Part shown: positions 31,085-43,619 of the stretch, one piece after another
How positions within the stretch are numbered: the stretch's first letter is position 1
How the letters are laid out: each line of letters starts with the position of its first letter
The notes under the pieces: model-generated
Told to the model about the DNA's origin: nothing
Database searches by the model: none
Seen by the model: only the letters and a program-made list of their open reading frames with translations
Assembly (NCBI GenBank): GCA_946811695.1
Contig: OX328124.1
Span: 55,434,603 to 55,498,602 of the forward strand
Length of the DNA: 64,000 nucleotides
Direction of reading: 5' to 3'
Source: Gonocerus acuteangulatus
Lineage: Eukaryota > Arthropoda > Insecta > Hemiptera > Coreidae
Program-made: the position numbers and the translations under genes

Positions 31085-31600
31085 AATCAGCAAAAATTTT
31101 ATAAAAAGAAAAACTAAAAGTCACAAAATAACAATTAGCACGAAGAAAACTATCAAAGCTGGTGTACCGCAAGGGGACATGCTCTGCCCTTTACTCTACA
31201 GACTTGACAGGCAGCGATCTTCCATCAGCTAGACAACTCAGCCCTTACCACCTATGCAGACGACACTCTCATAATCACGAAGAGCACCTACCTCAATGAA
31301 GCGAGCCTTCCCCTACGAATAGCGGTGGAGAATGTATCCTGGTTACGAAAATTGCAGCCTGCGCTTAGCCATGCCCAATTTGTATCTTAATTTATTTATT
31401 CCAAAATGAAGGCAATTGAAAATCTCGAAGACACAGTGTCAACAAATTTAAAACTAAAAAAGCCTCGCTCATGATTGTTACAAATTTATCCATTAATAAA
31501 TGGGGAAAACCCCTGAAAAACACCAGAGGGACGCTCCTCTACAAATCAGCAATGACTACCCTTACTAGCTTCCGCATGCCTACCCAAGTTTGGCGCTTTT
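31085..31600 (+). pseudogene. Jockey-like LINE reverse transcriptase remnant
   Basis: Frame shifts aside, it reads KAGVPQGDMLCPLLY (RT block with PQG), then TYADDTLIITKSTYLNEA (catalytic ADD box), NVSWLRKL, and finally a thumb-like tail RGRSLYKSAMTTLTSFRMP. The order and spacing are those of Jockey-clade LINE RTs. Stops and indels make it inactive, and both ends are missing. Confidence 0.72.
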
Positions 31601-31726
31601 AAGTGCGATTAAAGCGTTAGTATATATTACAATGTATGTTTTCTCAGATTATCCTTCTTTACTGCCAAAATGTTTTATTTCCTTGTTGGAGAAACATTTT
31701 CCGTACTGTTTCTCAAGCTCATTATA

Positions 31727-32080
31727 TCAGGCTGCACCGTATGAAATGTCAGTTTTGGACTTGCCGATTTCCTTCAATTGTCTTGAAATTGTCATGGCTC
31801 CTACTCCGAGTTCTTTGGCATATTCCCTAGTGCTTTTTGAGGGACAAGCTTCAACCCTTTCTATCAGGTGATCATTGTCAAGCTAGGTTTTTGGCCTTCC
31901 TCGCTCCTCTTTGTCAAGGTCAAAATTTCCACTTCGAAACCTGGAAAACCACCGGTAAACAGTTCGATCATTCACCGTTCTCTCCCCGAACGCCGTGTTA
32001 ATGTTCATACACGCCTCAGCAGCGCTATGACCGAGCTTAAATTCATAACGAAATATAATACGGATTTCCGTTGAAGCCAT
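31727..32080 (-). pseudogene. Mariner transposase, N-terminal half only
   Basis: About 117 codons from ATG 32080. The first domain reads IRIIFRYEFKLGHSAAEA and then TVNDRTVYRWFSRFRSGNFD, the mariner DNA-binding helix-turn-helix with the WF.RFRSG.FDL motif and a GRP linker. An in-frame TAG follows RGRPKT. The second helix-turn-helix continues as RVEACPSKSTREYAKELGVG and TISRQLKEIGKSK, then runs straight into the left TIR, whose TCAGG supplies the stop. The DD(34)D catalytic domain is deleted, so it could at most bind DNA if translated. Confidence 0.88.
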
Positions 32081-32270
32081 AATTTCAGTTTATTTTTTTC
32101 TCAGAGGATCGTTCTCACATCACAGTACGCAAGTTACTGATTAAATAATAGGAATAAAAGAGCTTTAATTCTATATGAATAACAATGATGTTTGTAAATA
32201 ATGAAATAAAAAAGGGGAAGGATTAAATCGCAAAGTACACAAAGCTGACATGTCATACGGTACAGCCTGA
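31727..32270 (-). mobile_element. Internally deleted mariner element, 544 bp
   Basis: TIRs are TCAGGCTGCACCGTATGAAA at the left and, as complement, TCAGGCTGTACCGTATGACA at the right, about 28 bases with few mismatches, flanked by TA on both sides, the mariner target. The transposase N-terminus is retained and the catalytic part is missing. A fragment of the same left end lies at 51855-51961. Confidence 0.88.
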
Positions 32271-32732
32271 TATATACTTAATCATTTAAAAACAAAATCC
32301 CTCAAGGGCAATAAATGCAAGCGTTAAGCAATGTTCTTTGAAAAGCTCGAGAGCCACCTAGGGAATCTCACAAACTTGGCAGAAGACACCTGTTTTACCT
32401 TAAGTAGTTGGCATATTTAGATTTCAGAGCCGTTTTCTCTTGTAACTGGCGCAGGGCAGGGCCGAGTGTTTCGAAACTCACAGCTGCAGTCGGATCAAGG
32501 TTTTTCCAGAGTTCTTAGGTTGCACTCGTGAGACGCCCGTTATCCGAGACAAAGAAGTATCCAATGAACAAGGGACGCCTTCTAATGTTCTCTAGCTCCA
32601 TGTTTTGCCACTTTACAGGTTTCTATAAAAAGTAGCCTTTGTGAAATATACTTGAATATTTTATGGCTCGCAGCTCTCACGCTAGAAGCGAGAATTTATT
32701 CAAGAAAATAAAAAATGAACTATCATATAGTT

Positions 32733-32930
32733 TTAATTATTTTTTTTATTTTTTTTTTTTTTTTACGGCGCATCGACAAATCTTGGCCACAAGCGCCGAC
32801 GTCCAGGGTGCAGCCAGGAATTTTCTCAGCGAGCCGTGGGATGAGAAAACTCCTGTCGCCGGTGGGGATCGAACCCACCATCTCCCGCTTATGAATCCAG
32901 CGCGCTAGCCACTAGACCACGGGATACCCC
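32733..32930 (-). mobile_element. tRNA-derived SINE, family 1, copy 2
   Basis: Minus-strand head GGGTATCCCGTGGTCTAGTGG, box B GGTTCGATCCCC, body GGAGTTTTCTCATCCCACGG and GACGTCGGCGCTTGTGGCC, then poly(A). A 14-bp target duplication ACTATCATATAGTT lies at 32719-32732 and 32931-32944. Same family as 21891-22113. Confidence 0.9.
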
Positions 32931-33149
32931 ACTATCATATAGTTATCTGAAATTCTAACAGACAATATACACGATTACAAAACAGAATATTAACACATAG
33001 AACAACAAAATATTATTTAATTTACACTTTATGCAAAACCAACCTTCCCTTGAACGATTTGCATTATTATTATTATTTTATGGGTTTCCAGCATTCCAAA
33101 AACCCTATTCTGGGAAAATAGTCATTCAAGAGAACACAACACGGTTAAA

Positions 33150-33151
33150 AA

Positions 33152-33190
<39 letters not shown>

Positions 33191-33214
33191 TATGTGTGTG
33201 TGTGTGTGTGTGTA
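33150..33214. repeat. Compound (TA)n(CA)nTATG(TG)n palindromic microsatellite
   Basis: TA repeats, then about 12 CA repeats, then TATG and about 12 TG repeats. The CA and TG tracts are mutually complementary and can form a hairpin. Confidence 0.95.
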
Positions 33215-33409
33215 TTTAGTTTCCTCTCTGCAGTAACCCTGTACAATGGCCATTTATTTTGTGCTACACATTTCCATATAATTTTGGAGCTGACAAACAG
33301 CCTGGAAGAAAGAAGACACTAAAGAGATGTCAGAAAAACATAAACGCAAAGTAAATAAAGATATACTTCAGTTTTACTACCGAAAATATTTATTAATGTT
33401 TTTCAAAGG

Positions 33410-33572
33410 AGGCCCGGTGTCCGTGAGAGTTAAGGCGTCAGCACAACACTCCTTGCTTTTCATTAGAAAAAAGAAAAGGCATCAGCCCTAACCTGGCTAC
33501 AAAAGGATGGTAACCCGTCCTAAAATTCTGAGTTAATTAGAATGGACGTTAAAATTTAAATAAATAATGCTT
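33410..33572 (+). mobile_element. SINE family 3 with deletion in the tRNA-like head
   Basis: Starts GGCCCGGTGTCCGTGAGAGTTAAGGCGT (box A region) but lacks most of the box B segment. The body AAGGCATCAGCCCTAACCTGG, GTAACCCGTCCTAAAATTC and tail GGACGTTAAAATTTAAATAA match the family. Confidence 0.8.
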
Positions 33573-33579
33573 TGGAAAT

Positions 33580-36035
33580 AAGTCAACAAGTTCACTAGTG
33601 GTGAAACTTGTTTGTTAAATGTACGACAATGGTGTGTATAAGTAATGCCTCACGATCAGAAAAAATTAAAAAGTAGAATATTTCACGAAGGTTCTTGATT
33701 GATTCCCAACGCTGGAATTACAGAAAAATGCCATCAATTTCAAACAATTACAGAGAAAAGTGGAACACGCACTTGGAAGCAAGGTGACCTACATATTTAA
33801 GAATATTACTTCCTCTTCCGTTTAGAATAACTTACTTCCATTCAGTTTGGAGACAACAGTTTTGGCGTTTGGTTTTACAGAAAAATAAAACATACTTTCA
33901 AATTGAAACCCATAGGTGTTATTGTACTGACAACACCAGTTTTGCCGTAGGTCTAACGTTGTTGTTGAGGATAGGTCTTATTATTAAACATGGGTTTAAT
34001 AATAAGGTGGTTAATCATTGACCCACTCATACGTATAGTATTTAGTTTAGTGAAATTACAACTAAAAGTTATTTTTTTATTCGACCTCCAAGAACAAGTA
34101 AAAAAGAGAAAATTATTCCAGTTTTACATTAGTTCCATTATGATGAACCTTACGTTTATTTTAAGAGGTAAAAATCCACTCCATATGCACAGACTTTTCA
34201 CCATTTCTTTTTGTTTTTTTTTCTCAACAGGTCCTGTCATTTTCTTTACTATCCCTAAAATTGATAAGAATATTTCATAATATAAAATATGTATTTATCT
34301 ATGCCTATTATAAATATACATTTCATTTAACACAATTTTAAATTAAACTCAAAACCTGAAAACGTATTAAATTAAATTTTTCTTTCCTATGAGTAAGGAA
34401 ACGCGCTAAAATGAGTATTTTTCCACAGTGCACACTTACAATATTTATTAAAAATACATAGCACATTTTTGAATTGTGAAGGCCTATACTCTGACACAAA
34501 GGAATTAAGTTGCTTCCATCGTCATGAATAAGTAGCTTAGAGGTAGGTAAGGATTGAGACCTATCAATAGCGCCCTAACGATTGTGAGCTCTCTTTACGG
34601 TGCTATCAGTAGATTGGAGTTATACAGCTTGAAGGATGGCGATTTCCCACGAGAAATCCTATCAAGCAACATTTGTTTCTTTTCCCATGAGACTGAGATG
34701 TTGCTTAACACCTCCAAACGCAACTTTCTTCGAAAGACTGCCGACGAGGGGCTCGTGAAAATTGCCGCTTTGAGGTCAGCATGATTGGTGAGCTAGCCAG
34801 GAGTTATAATGAGTACGGAGCTATTATATCTCCCGGTGCCATTATCATGACAATTATCTAAGTACAATTACGCCGAGAACTGTAGGTCAGTAGTAGGTGT
34901 TGTTGGTTTACACCTTCTGGGTATCGCCGTGCCCTATTCACGATGCTTAACATTACAAAAGAGCTAAGTAAGTGCTACGTCATGCCCTTCTACGTGGCGT
35001 AAGACCTGGAAGTCTGATGTACCTACGTAAGTAATCTATGGTCAATTAGATTTGTGTTACCTAATTCTACCTGTTCACTTTTACAATTTTGTGGGGCATA
35101 AATTGGAAGAGTGAATCGCCAAAAGTTGTGAATGTCTTAATAAATAAATAAATTACAATTTTGTTCTTTTTCGAAAAATACTCAGGCCCCTGTAATAAAT
35201 TATTATTTTGGCTAATTTACTTTATTGATAACCAGTTATAGACCGTGAAAGGCTATATGTATTAATTCATGAGTTATCAATTTCAGTCAACCCAATTCCA
35301 GAGTTTATACAAGCAGATCGTACTTCAAATTACGAGTACATAAGGTATAACCAATGTTTTCATTTTTTTTAAATAGTTTACAATTGACTCATTGCTATTA
35401 GTAAAAAACCATGGAGGCTTCATGAAGATCTCTGCTGCTCCACATCTCTGGTAAATGAAATCGTATTAGTCTTCTGCGGTTAAGTTCTGCACCTAGGGAT
35501 ATTGCATTGATTTGGGGGGGGGGGTTGTAGTGCAACGTAATATACCGTCAAAAATGTCATCCAGGTAATGAAAATAATAGGTTTAGTTTCCAGGAAAGCA
35601 CATTATTTGTAATACAAAATTACGCCCAAACACTCTAACAAACGGCTTTTCAAGGCCGAGTTAATACAGTAGTAGAGTAAGTCAGTCGACTCATAGAATG
35701 TTGCAATGAAAATGTCACTTTTGTCTAAGACTGCCTCAAGCACACGAGCAACTTATGGCTCTTAATTAAAATATATTCAAAAGCCTCTCGATGGTCCTGC
35801 CTCATTTTAAGTTCAGAATGTGTGCCTAATCCTCCATTCCTGCTCACAATCTACAAAAATGGTCCGATTATTATAAAAAAAGAACAAATTTCACATTTAT
35901 CAACAAACATTAGACGTTTTTAGACCTCGCGTGCATATTCTTAATTCAGTAAAAAACGGTTGGAAAATAATGTGTAGGCACTTCCATAAGGATCAGTTCT
36001 ACCTCTCATCACAGCATTGAGGAAAACATGAATAA
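33580..36035. other. Intergenic DNA; no gene recognised
   Basis: Short open frames at 33990-34277 and 34554-34781 show no recognisable domain. A fragment of the family end (GGAAACGCGCTAAAATGAG) lies near 34395. A G-run is at about 35513-35523. Confidence 0.35.
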
Positions 36036-36771
36036 TAACATAAAGTCCGACTCGCAGGAACTGCGTCATCTTAGCGCGGTTCCATTCATATCCCTAGTGT
36101 TATTTTGTAGACTTAGAATAGAAACAGTTATTACTTTGTTTGGATCATTCCTAATGTAAACAAATATGAAAAAAAAAAAAAAACAAGATTTTCGGCTAGG
36201 GATGAAACTATCCTAAGCAGAAATTACTCTTTCTGCCGTCCCAAGTTTCGGTCTACGAAGACTCTTCTACGAATATATTTCTAATTTACTTAACTTGCAG
36301 TGCTAACATATCCATTTTACTTTTAAATGCAATTAAACAAAATAAAATTGTACATGAAAATGAGAAAGTAGTGTTATTTTTTATTGAACTAAGGCCACAT
36401 TCAACCACAAAATATAATTATATTTCTAGTACAGCATTTGGCTGCATGACTTCCTACAGGTAAAGGTAACTGTCAGCTGTCCTAGAATGCTTGATGAGAA
36501 CAATGAATCTTGATTTATGAAGTGCAATAAAAGCCTACCTGAACCGGCAGACTACCTCGACCCGGACTGACTCTACACAGAGAATATTTACGTTTTCAGT
36601 TCTGTTACAGGTTCAAAGAATTTGTATTTATTCCCCTGTTTTATTGAGAAATAAATCCTCCTCCTAGAAGCAATAACAAAATAACAAGAAATAAAATCAG
36701 ACAAAAAGAACCGTATAAATAAACGAAATCAATTATCGTTTATCAAACTTCTAAGTTATATGTACTTATTT

Positions 36772-38000
36772 CTCCGTTTGACATCGCCTAATCAAAACTT
36801 TCTTCAGAACCTGTTTTCTAGAGCATTTAGTAAGCTTTCGAATGGTAACCATCCGTTTACCAAGATTCTCAACCGTTTTCGAGATATTAAGGAAAGTATA
36901 TGAAGTTTCCAAAGCTTTTCATCTCTATTAATAAATTATTTTAATTTAACCCTTCCTTAACTCCAAACGTAAGTAAATTTTCAGCATACTAGTTTTGATG
37001 AAATTAGAACATGCAGAAAATGTTTCAACTGAATCCCATAATTCGAAGTACCAAAATCAAAGACAAAAAGAACCGTTCGAATAAACAAAATCAATTACTT
37101 CAAAGTTTAAGCACTTATTTATCCGATTGACATCGCTTATTCAAAACATTCTTTAGAACCTTTTTTGTAGACCATTTAGTAAGCTTTCGAATGGTAACCT
37201 TTCGCTTCCCAAGATTGTCAACGGTTTTCGAGATACTAACGAAAGTATAAAAGGTTACCAAAACTTTTCTTGTCTGTTAATAAAATATTTTATTCTAACC
37301 CTTCCTTTACTCCAAACGTAACCAAAATTTCAACATATTAGTGTTAATAAAATTCGAACTTGCAGAAAATGTTTCAACTTAATCCCATAATTCTAAGTAC
37401 CAAAATCAAAGACAAAAAGAACAGTTCGAATAAGCGAAATCAATTACTTAAAAGTTTTAAGCACTTATTTCTCCGATTGACATCGCTTATTCAAAACTTT
37501 CTTTAGAACCTTTCTTGTAGACCATTTAGTAAGCTTTCGAATGGTAACCTTTCGCTTCCCAAGATTTTCAACCGTTTTCGAGATATTAAGAAATTATACG
37601 AAGTTCCCAAAACTTTTTATTATTTCTGACAACAGAAAATTGGTCTCATTTTACCTATCCTGTTTTACACACACATACATTTTCCTTACAAATACAACAT
37701 AAGAAATTACAAAAATAAAAAGCAATAAAAAACCAAGGGAAAGAGACAAAAATTACAAAAAGAACGACAAAAACCCGTTCATAAGAACAAAACAGACGTA
37801 TTTGAAGTTTTAAGCACTTATTTCTCCGATTGACATAACCTAATCAAAAATAGTTTTAGAATCATTTTTGTAGAGAATTTAGTAAGCTTTCAAATAGTAT
37901 CAATCCACTTACCACGATTTCCCAACCGTGTTCGAGATATTAATGAAAGTATACGAAGTTTCCAAAACTTTTCATGTCTGTTCATAAAATATTTTATTCT
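36772..38000 (-). repeat. Four tandem ~350-bp units inside copy A
   Basis: (C/A)TCCG(A/T)TTGACAT(C/A) starts at 36772, 37121, 37471 and 37824 (spacings 349, 350, 353). Each start is followed by TTTAGTAAGCTTTC, ATGGTAACC-like words and AACCGTTTTCGAGATATTAA. Units differ by 10-20 percent by eye. The same unit occurs once in copy B and about three times in copy C. Confidence 0.85.
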
Positions 38001-38410
38001 AACCCTTCCTTAACTCCAAACGTAACATAACTTTCAACATATTAGTTTTAATGAAAGTAGAACATGCAGATAATGTTTCAACTGAATCCCGTTATTCTAA
38101 GTACCCAAACCAAAAACGGTATTCAAAAACTATTTTTCCAATTTTCTCGACAACGGTTAAAGCTATTGCCTTGAAAATGGTTTCATTCGTTTTCCTAGCC
38201 CAAGAAGCCTATAAAACGAGTACTTACAAGCTTATGAACTCAAAAACGTAAGCGTTACGATTTTTTATGCGCGAATTTCGCCCCAAACGCCATCTTCCAG
38301 TGGGCGGATTTTGCTGGTTAACGAACTTGACCTTCCAAATTGGACGACAGATTTTTGTACCAAATTTCATCAAAATCGGACCATTCGTCTTCCACCTAGA
38401 GAGCGAACAG

Positions 38411-38573
<163 letters not shown>

Positions 38574-38714
38574 AATTTGAACCACCGTTATTTTCGGTTT
38601 CTAGGGGTTCTGAAACGCGAAATTTTCTAGTCGGCACTTCCGGATTGTTTCATTGTATCAACCTTATAAGCGGGGTTCCTCCCTATGGGGGAGGGAGGAA
38701 CCGCGCTAAAAACT

Positions 38715-40215
38715 CATTATTATTTTAAAATTTAGTTTTAAACTAACAGTTTCCTATAAAATTTCGATAGAACCACCTCATTCGTTGAAAGTTGTGATTG
38801 AATATTCTGTTGAAGTAGAATTATTGAGAGTTCACCGAATAGAAATATGCGGAGATGATGAAATTCCTCCGAACCTTATTTTATTTATAAATGTTTCTTG
38901 TTTTGCAGTATTATTTCCTTTAAAACGCAAATTCTAATCGAAAGTAAGTTTTTTAAGGAATCATATGTATTAGAATATTTAATTTGAATGTTTTATAACG
39001 CAAATGTTTGGTTTGTTGCTGGAGCATTTAGTGTACCTATTAATGATAGTCTAACGTTAATTGCGATGTCAAATGAAATAATTTTTTTGTTTTAACTGTT
39101 TCCTTTCATAGTTATACAAGTATATAATAATCTCTATTCTATTGAAATTTCTGAGAAATCACATAAGTTTTCTTCTCAAATGACCGAATTACATTACGTC
39201 AGTTATATACCTAGACCAATGGTGGTAATCAAGTGTCATCATTTTATAATTATTTAGTATGAAATATCAGAAGGATATGCGATAGTTGTACCAAGTAAGC
39301 ATTACCACACATGTATTTAATAGTTGACAAGAGGAGACCAATTTATGCATATCAAACTTGCAAGTAGGTCACTTGCCTTCGAGATATCTGTCACCTAAAT
39401 ACCTGGCCTTCTATTAACGACTTACTTCAGCAAGGTGAATTGATTTTTTTTTTTATTTTCTTGTATTCGATGATTGATAATAATTAATTATAAATGTTAC
39501 TGTAATGACAGCTGCCGTCCTATTGAATAACATTGTTCAGAAGCCCGGTATATGATAGCTTCCAGTGGGTCCGAGAAACTGGTTCCCATATAGTGGGTGC
39601 GTCCTTTCAGAAAGGAAGCCGCCGTGCCTTGACCCGTGTGAATGGAAATTGGGCGTCGGCTTGTGGCCTTGCTGCGAAAATATTCAGAGCGAAATTATAC
39701 TGCTAAGTGGATTTGGTATGTTACGTTATAATAAACGACTTTTGCTAAAACTGGTTTTGAATGGAAAGTGTCTTCCGTTTGAACTAATTATCTTACAATG
39801 GTGAGCATGAAAAACTAACATTTCTCATTCATAAATTTGAAACATTTTCTTAATGGAAGTTGTACTTGAGAGATACTTTTAAAGCAGTGATAGTTTAAAA
39901 CAAGTGTCATTTTTATAAAATACTAGCTGTTACCCAGTGTGCCATGCTACACCTAATTTCTGTGTATGACTGTCCCCGTGTCAAGATCTACTTGATACCT
40001 AGTTGTCTATACCCAGTTACGAAAATCGGTCAAATGATGTGAATTTGTTTTAGTTCATAATGATACCGGCAGAGGCCAGCACAACAGCACTTCATCTAAC
40101 AGCCGACAGAGGCCAGTAGTAGAGCCTGCGAGTAGATAGCTCTTTTCAAAGAATAGCCAGCGCTCCTTAGTTAGACAGTGACTGTTGAAATAAACTGCAT
40201 TACATGATCCTTGCA
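38715..40215. other. Intergenic DNA; nothing recognised
   Basis: AT-rich sequence. The 79-codon open frame at 39565 has no known motif. From about 39930 (TAGCTGTTACCCAGTGTGCC) to the element at 40223, and again at 41320-41460 (AAAATCGGTCAAACGGTG, ACAGACAGACACG), lies a widespread insect-type repeat interrupted by that element. Confidence 0.4.
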
Positions 40216-40222
40216 TGATTAT

Positions 40223-41159
40223 ACAGGGTGTCCTTTTTAGATGGCCCGGCTGAATTTCTCTTGAACGGATAACGTTATAATAAAACAAAAAAAATACGTA
40301 TTTCATAATTTTTAGTCTAGTTTAGGATTTTGACCTTTTTTTAGAACACAAAAATTTCGGGGTACCCCAAACTCTATACAATTTTGAAATTTCAAATGGG
40401 ATCCTATCCTTTCCAATACATCATTTTAAAGGATTTTTTACATTGAAATCAATGGTGCAATCAGATTTCAATTTGGTCAATTAATAACAAAGTTATGACA
40501 CAAAGTTCGAAACAAAATACATTTTGATTGTTTCGGTACTAATTACTTTAAACTGCTTTGCATTTCTTTTGTTACATGGGAAATAATTTGTAAATAAATA
40601 ATTAACTTATTAGGTGTAATTCGTAATAAATGTTTCTTTTTATGATGCAGAGAAGAAACAGAATAAGCCCCTTTATGTTCGGTGAAAGTAGAGCTGTTTA
40701 CATTTACTGATATTGTTTATCCAAATGGTCTTAAGTAAGCGAACTTTAATTCCTGGAAATAGATAACTATTACAACAATGCCTACTTTCAGAACTAATCA
40801 GTTAGTCAAAATGAACCGAAGAGTGCAAATTTCCCGTGAGGAAAAAGTTGATATGTACCATTCTTTTATTGAAAGTGGTGGTATCGCTCATTGTGCAGCT
40901 GTGTTGTACTCCCAGAAATTTCCCGCTCGTGAGCCACAAAACATTTATTCGTGTTGCTCTCAATATGAGGAGATTTGGATCAGTTGCTGATCGACGAAGA
41001 TATCGGCAGGGTTTGGGGTACCCCAAAATTTTTGTTTTTTAAAGAAAGGTCAAAATCCTAAACTAGACTAAAAATTATGAAATACGTATTTTTTTGTTTT
41101 ATTATAACGTTATCCGTTTAAGAGAAATTCAGCCGGGCCATCTAAAAAGGACACCCTGT
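40223..41159 (+). mobile_element. 937-bp transposon with ~145-bp TIRs and DUF4817-like relic
   Basis: The ends ACAGGGTGTCCTTTTTAGAT and its complement start inverted repeats of about 145 bases (40223-40368 and 41015-41159), nearly identical down to a central GGGGTACCCC. TA or TATA flanks both sides, as in mariner-like elements. The interior encodes a frameshifted helix-turn-helix like DUF4817, known N-terminal to some DDE transposases; no DDE domain is present, so it is non-autonomous. Confidence 0.82.
40778..41042 (+). pseudogene. DUF4817-like helix-turn-helix fragment
   Basis: Frame 2 from ATG 40778 reads ISREEKVDMYHSFIESGG and AHCAAVLYSQKFPAREPQ. After a one-base shift near 40930, the next frame reads KTFIRVALNMRRFGSVADRR and RRYRQG, the second half of the same domain (T(F/L)xxxxxRLRETGSF-like). 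The family fits DNA-binding heads of arthropod transposases. The gene is cut before any catalytic part and ends in the right TIR. Confidence 0.65.
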
Positions 41160-41470
41160 ATAATCATGTAAAGTCATCATTCTAATTATCAGGAACATCA
41201 ACAAATAAATTCGAGACATTATTCAAAATGGCTGTCGATTTGAAATGGTCGTCACAATGGTTCAGTGCAGCCAATTTTTCTTGAACAAAACTTTTGACCT
41301 TTTGACCCAAATTTTGAAATTTGACTATTTTGACCTAGCCTAGAAGATTAATCGTATCAAGACCTACCTGTGTGCTAAGTTTGGTCAAAATCGGTCAAAC
41401 GGTGTAGATTTGTATAAGGAACAAACAAACAGAAAAACAGACAGACACGTGATATATATAGATAAATACT

Positions 41471-41650
41471 GTAAGGCCCGGTGGCCAGGAGTGTTAAGGC
41501 GTGAGCACTTAACAATCCGTGCAAGGGTCGTGTGTTCGATTCCCACTATGGGGTGGTGGCTTTTCTTTAGAAAAAAAGAGAAGGCATCAGCCCTATCCTG
41601 GCTAGAAAGGGTGGTTGTTAATAATAATGTAAGTTGAAATTTAAAGAATA
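41471..41650 (+). mobile_element. SINE family 3, full-length copy
   Basis: GGCCCGGTGGCCAGGAGTG with GTTAAGGCGTGAGCACTTA (box A side), box B GTGTTCGATTCCCAC, body AAGGCATCAGCCCTATCCTGG, then a shortened tail. It lies between the 937-bp TIR element and copy B. Confidence 0.85.
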
Positions 41651-41678
41651 ATAAAAACTGTACCAAATCATTTTTATT

Positions 41679-41816
41679 TTAGCGCGGTTCCTCCCTCCCC
41701 CATAGGGAGGAACCCCCCTTATAAGGTTGATACAATGAAACAATCCGGAAGTGCCGACAAGAAAATTTCGCGTTTCAGAACCCCTAGAGACCGAAAATAA
41801 CGGTGGTTCAAATTTG

Positions 41817-41911
<95 letters not shown>

Positions 41912-42922
41912 CTGTTCGCTCATTTCTGGCTTCCCTGATGGTCCGATTTTGATGAAATTTGGTACAAAAATCAGTCGTCCAATTTGAAAGGTCAAGTTCG
42001 TTAACCAGCAAAATCCGCCCACTAGAAGATGGCGTTTGGGGCGAAATTCGCGCAGAAAAAATCGTAGCGCTTACGTTTTTGAGTTCATAAGCTTGTAAGT
42101 ACTCTTTTTATAGGCTTCTTGGGCTAGGAAAACGAATGAAACCATTTTCAAGGCGATAGCTTTAACCGTTTTCGAGAAAATTGGAAAAATAGTTTTTGAA
42201 TACCGTTTTTGGTTTGGGTACTTAGAATCATGGGATTCAGTTGAAACCTTTTCCGCATGTTCTACTTTCATTAAAACTAATATGTTGAAATTTTTGTTAC
42301 GTTTGGAGTTTAGGAAGGGTTAGAAAAAAATATTTTATTAACAGACATAAAAAGTTTTGGTAACTTTGTATACTTTCCTTAATATCTCGAAAAAGGTTGA
42401 GAATCTTGGGGAACGGAAGATGACCATTAGAAAGCTCACTAAATGCTCTACAAAAATGGTTCTGATAAAAGTTTTCATTAAGCGATGTCAATCGGAGAAA
42501 TAAGTGCTTAAAACTTTAAAGTAATTGATTTCGCTTATTCGAACTGTTCTTTTTGTCTGTTTTATTCCTTGTTATTTTTAAATTGCTTATAGTCAGATAA
42601 TTTATTTGACAATAAAACAGATTAAGTAAAATAAGAAGATCAATTTATTGTTAAAAATGTAGCGTTCAAAGAGAGAGATCCCAAGGCTTTCCAAATGCCT
42701 CTGAGTGGAGGCCTTTCTGCCCGACTTATGGGATAGCTGACCCATACAGGTAAGATTGTAAATCAAGACCTTTCAAGACTGGTTTGTTTGAGATTTCATT
42801 TGGATAGGTGTTTCGCTATTGATCTAAACAAAGTAATAACTGTATCTATTCTATGCCTTCATAAACACTAGAGATAAGAACGGAACCGCGCTAAGATGAC
42901 GCAGTTCCTGCGAATCGGACTT
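41679..42922 (+). mobile_element. TTAGCGCGGTTCC-ended family, copy B (1.2 kb, simplest copy)
   Basis: TTAGCGCGGTTCC at 41679 opens a hairpin (GGTTCCTCCCT...AGGGAGGAACC). Then come TCCGGAAGTGCCGAC, AGAGACCGAAAATAACGG, a TA microsatellite (41817-41906), TGTCTGTTCGC, GGTCCGATTTTGATG, CAAGTTCGTTAACCAGC, TTTTGAGTTCATAAGC, one 350-bp unit, CAAAGTAATAACTG, and the far end CTAGAGATAAGAACGGAACCGCGCTAA, then GATGACGCAGTTCCTGCG. Read outward on the minus strand that far end is a hairpin followed by CTAG-T. It is in the opposite orientation to copy A. Confidence 0.72.
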
Positions 42923-43612
42923 TTTTGTAATTTTTGTCTCTTTCCCTTGGTTTTTTATTGCTTTTTATTTTTGTAATTTCTTATGTTGTATTTGTAAGGA
43001 AAATGTATTTGTGTGTAAAACAGGATAGGTAAAATGAGACCAATTTTCTGTTGCCAGAAATAATGAAAAGTTTTGGGAACTTCGTATAATTTCTTAATAT
43101 CTCGAAAACGGTTGAAAATCTTGGGAAGCGAAAGGTTACCATTCGAAAGCTTACTAAATGGTCTACAAAAAAGGTTCTAAAGAAAGTTTTGAATAAGCGA
43201 CGTCAATCGGAGAAATAAGTGCTTAAAACATTAAAGTAGTTGACGGTTTTTTTTTTTGTCTGTTTTATTCCTTGTTATTTCTTAATTGCTTATAGTTGGA
43301 TAATGTATTTTACAATAAAACTGGTTAAGTAAAATAACAACAATTTATTGTTAGAAATATAGATTTCCTAGATTCCGAGACCTTGTAACTAGCGGGACCC
43401 TTTCTAGTGTTGAACGACCCTTCCAGGTAAGATCGTAAATCAAGACCTTTCAAGACTGGTGGAACCAAAATAATAACTGCTTCTATTTTAATCTTCAGGC
43501 GATTCGCCAAAGTTGCGAAGCCTTATCAATAAATAAATATTTTAATCTTTCCAAATTAGACTAGGGATAAGAACGGAACCGCGCTAAGATGATGCAGTTC
43601 CTGCGAATCGGA
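42923..43612 (+). mobile_element. TTAGCGCGGTTCC-ended family, truncated copy D abutting copy B
   Basis: It begins inside the family (TTTTGTCTCTTTCCCTTGG, as in 37.7 and 51.4 kb), carries one 350-bp unit, and ends with CTAGGGATAAGAACGGAACC, GCGCTAAGATGATGCAGTTCC. It shares the plus orientation and lies head-to-tail with copy B. Confidence 0.68.
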
Positions 43613-43619
43613 CTTTTTT

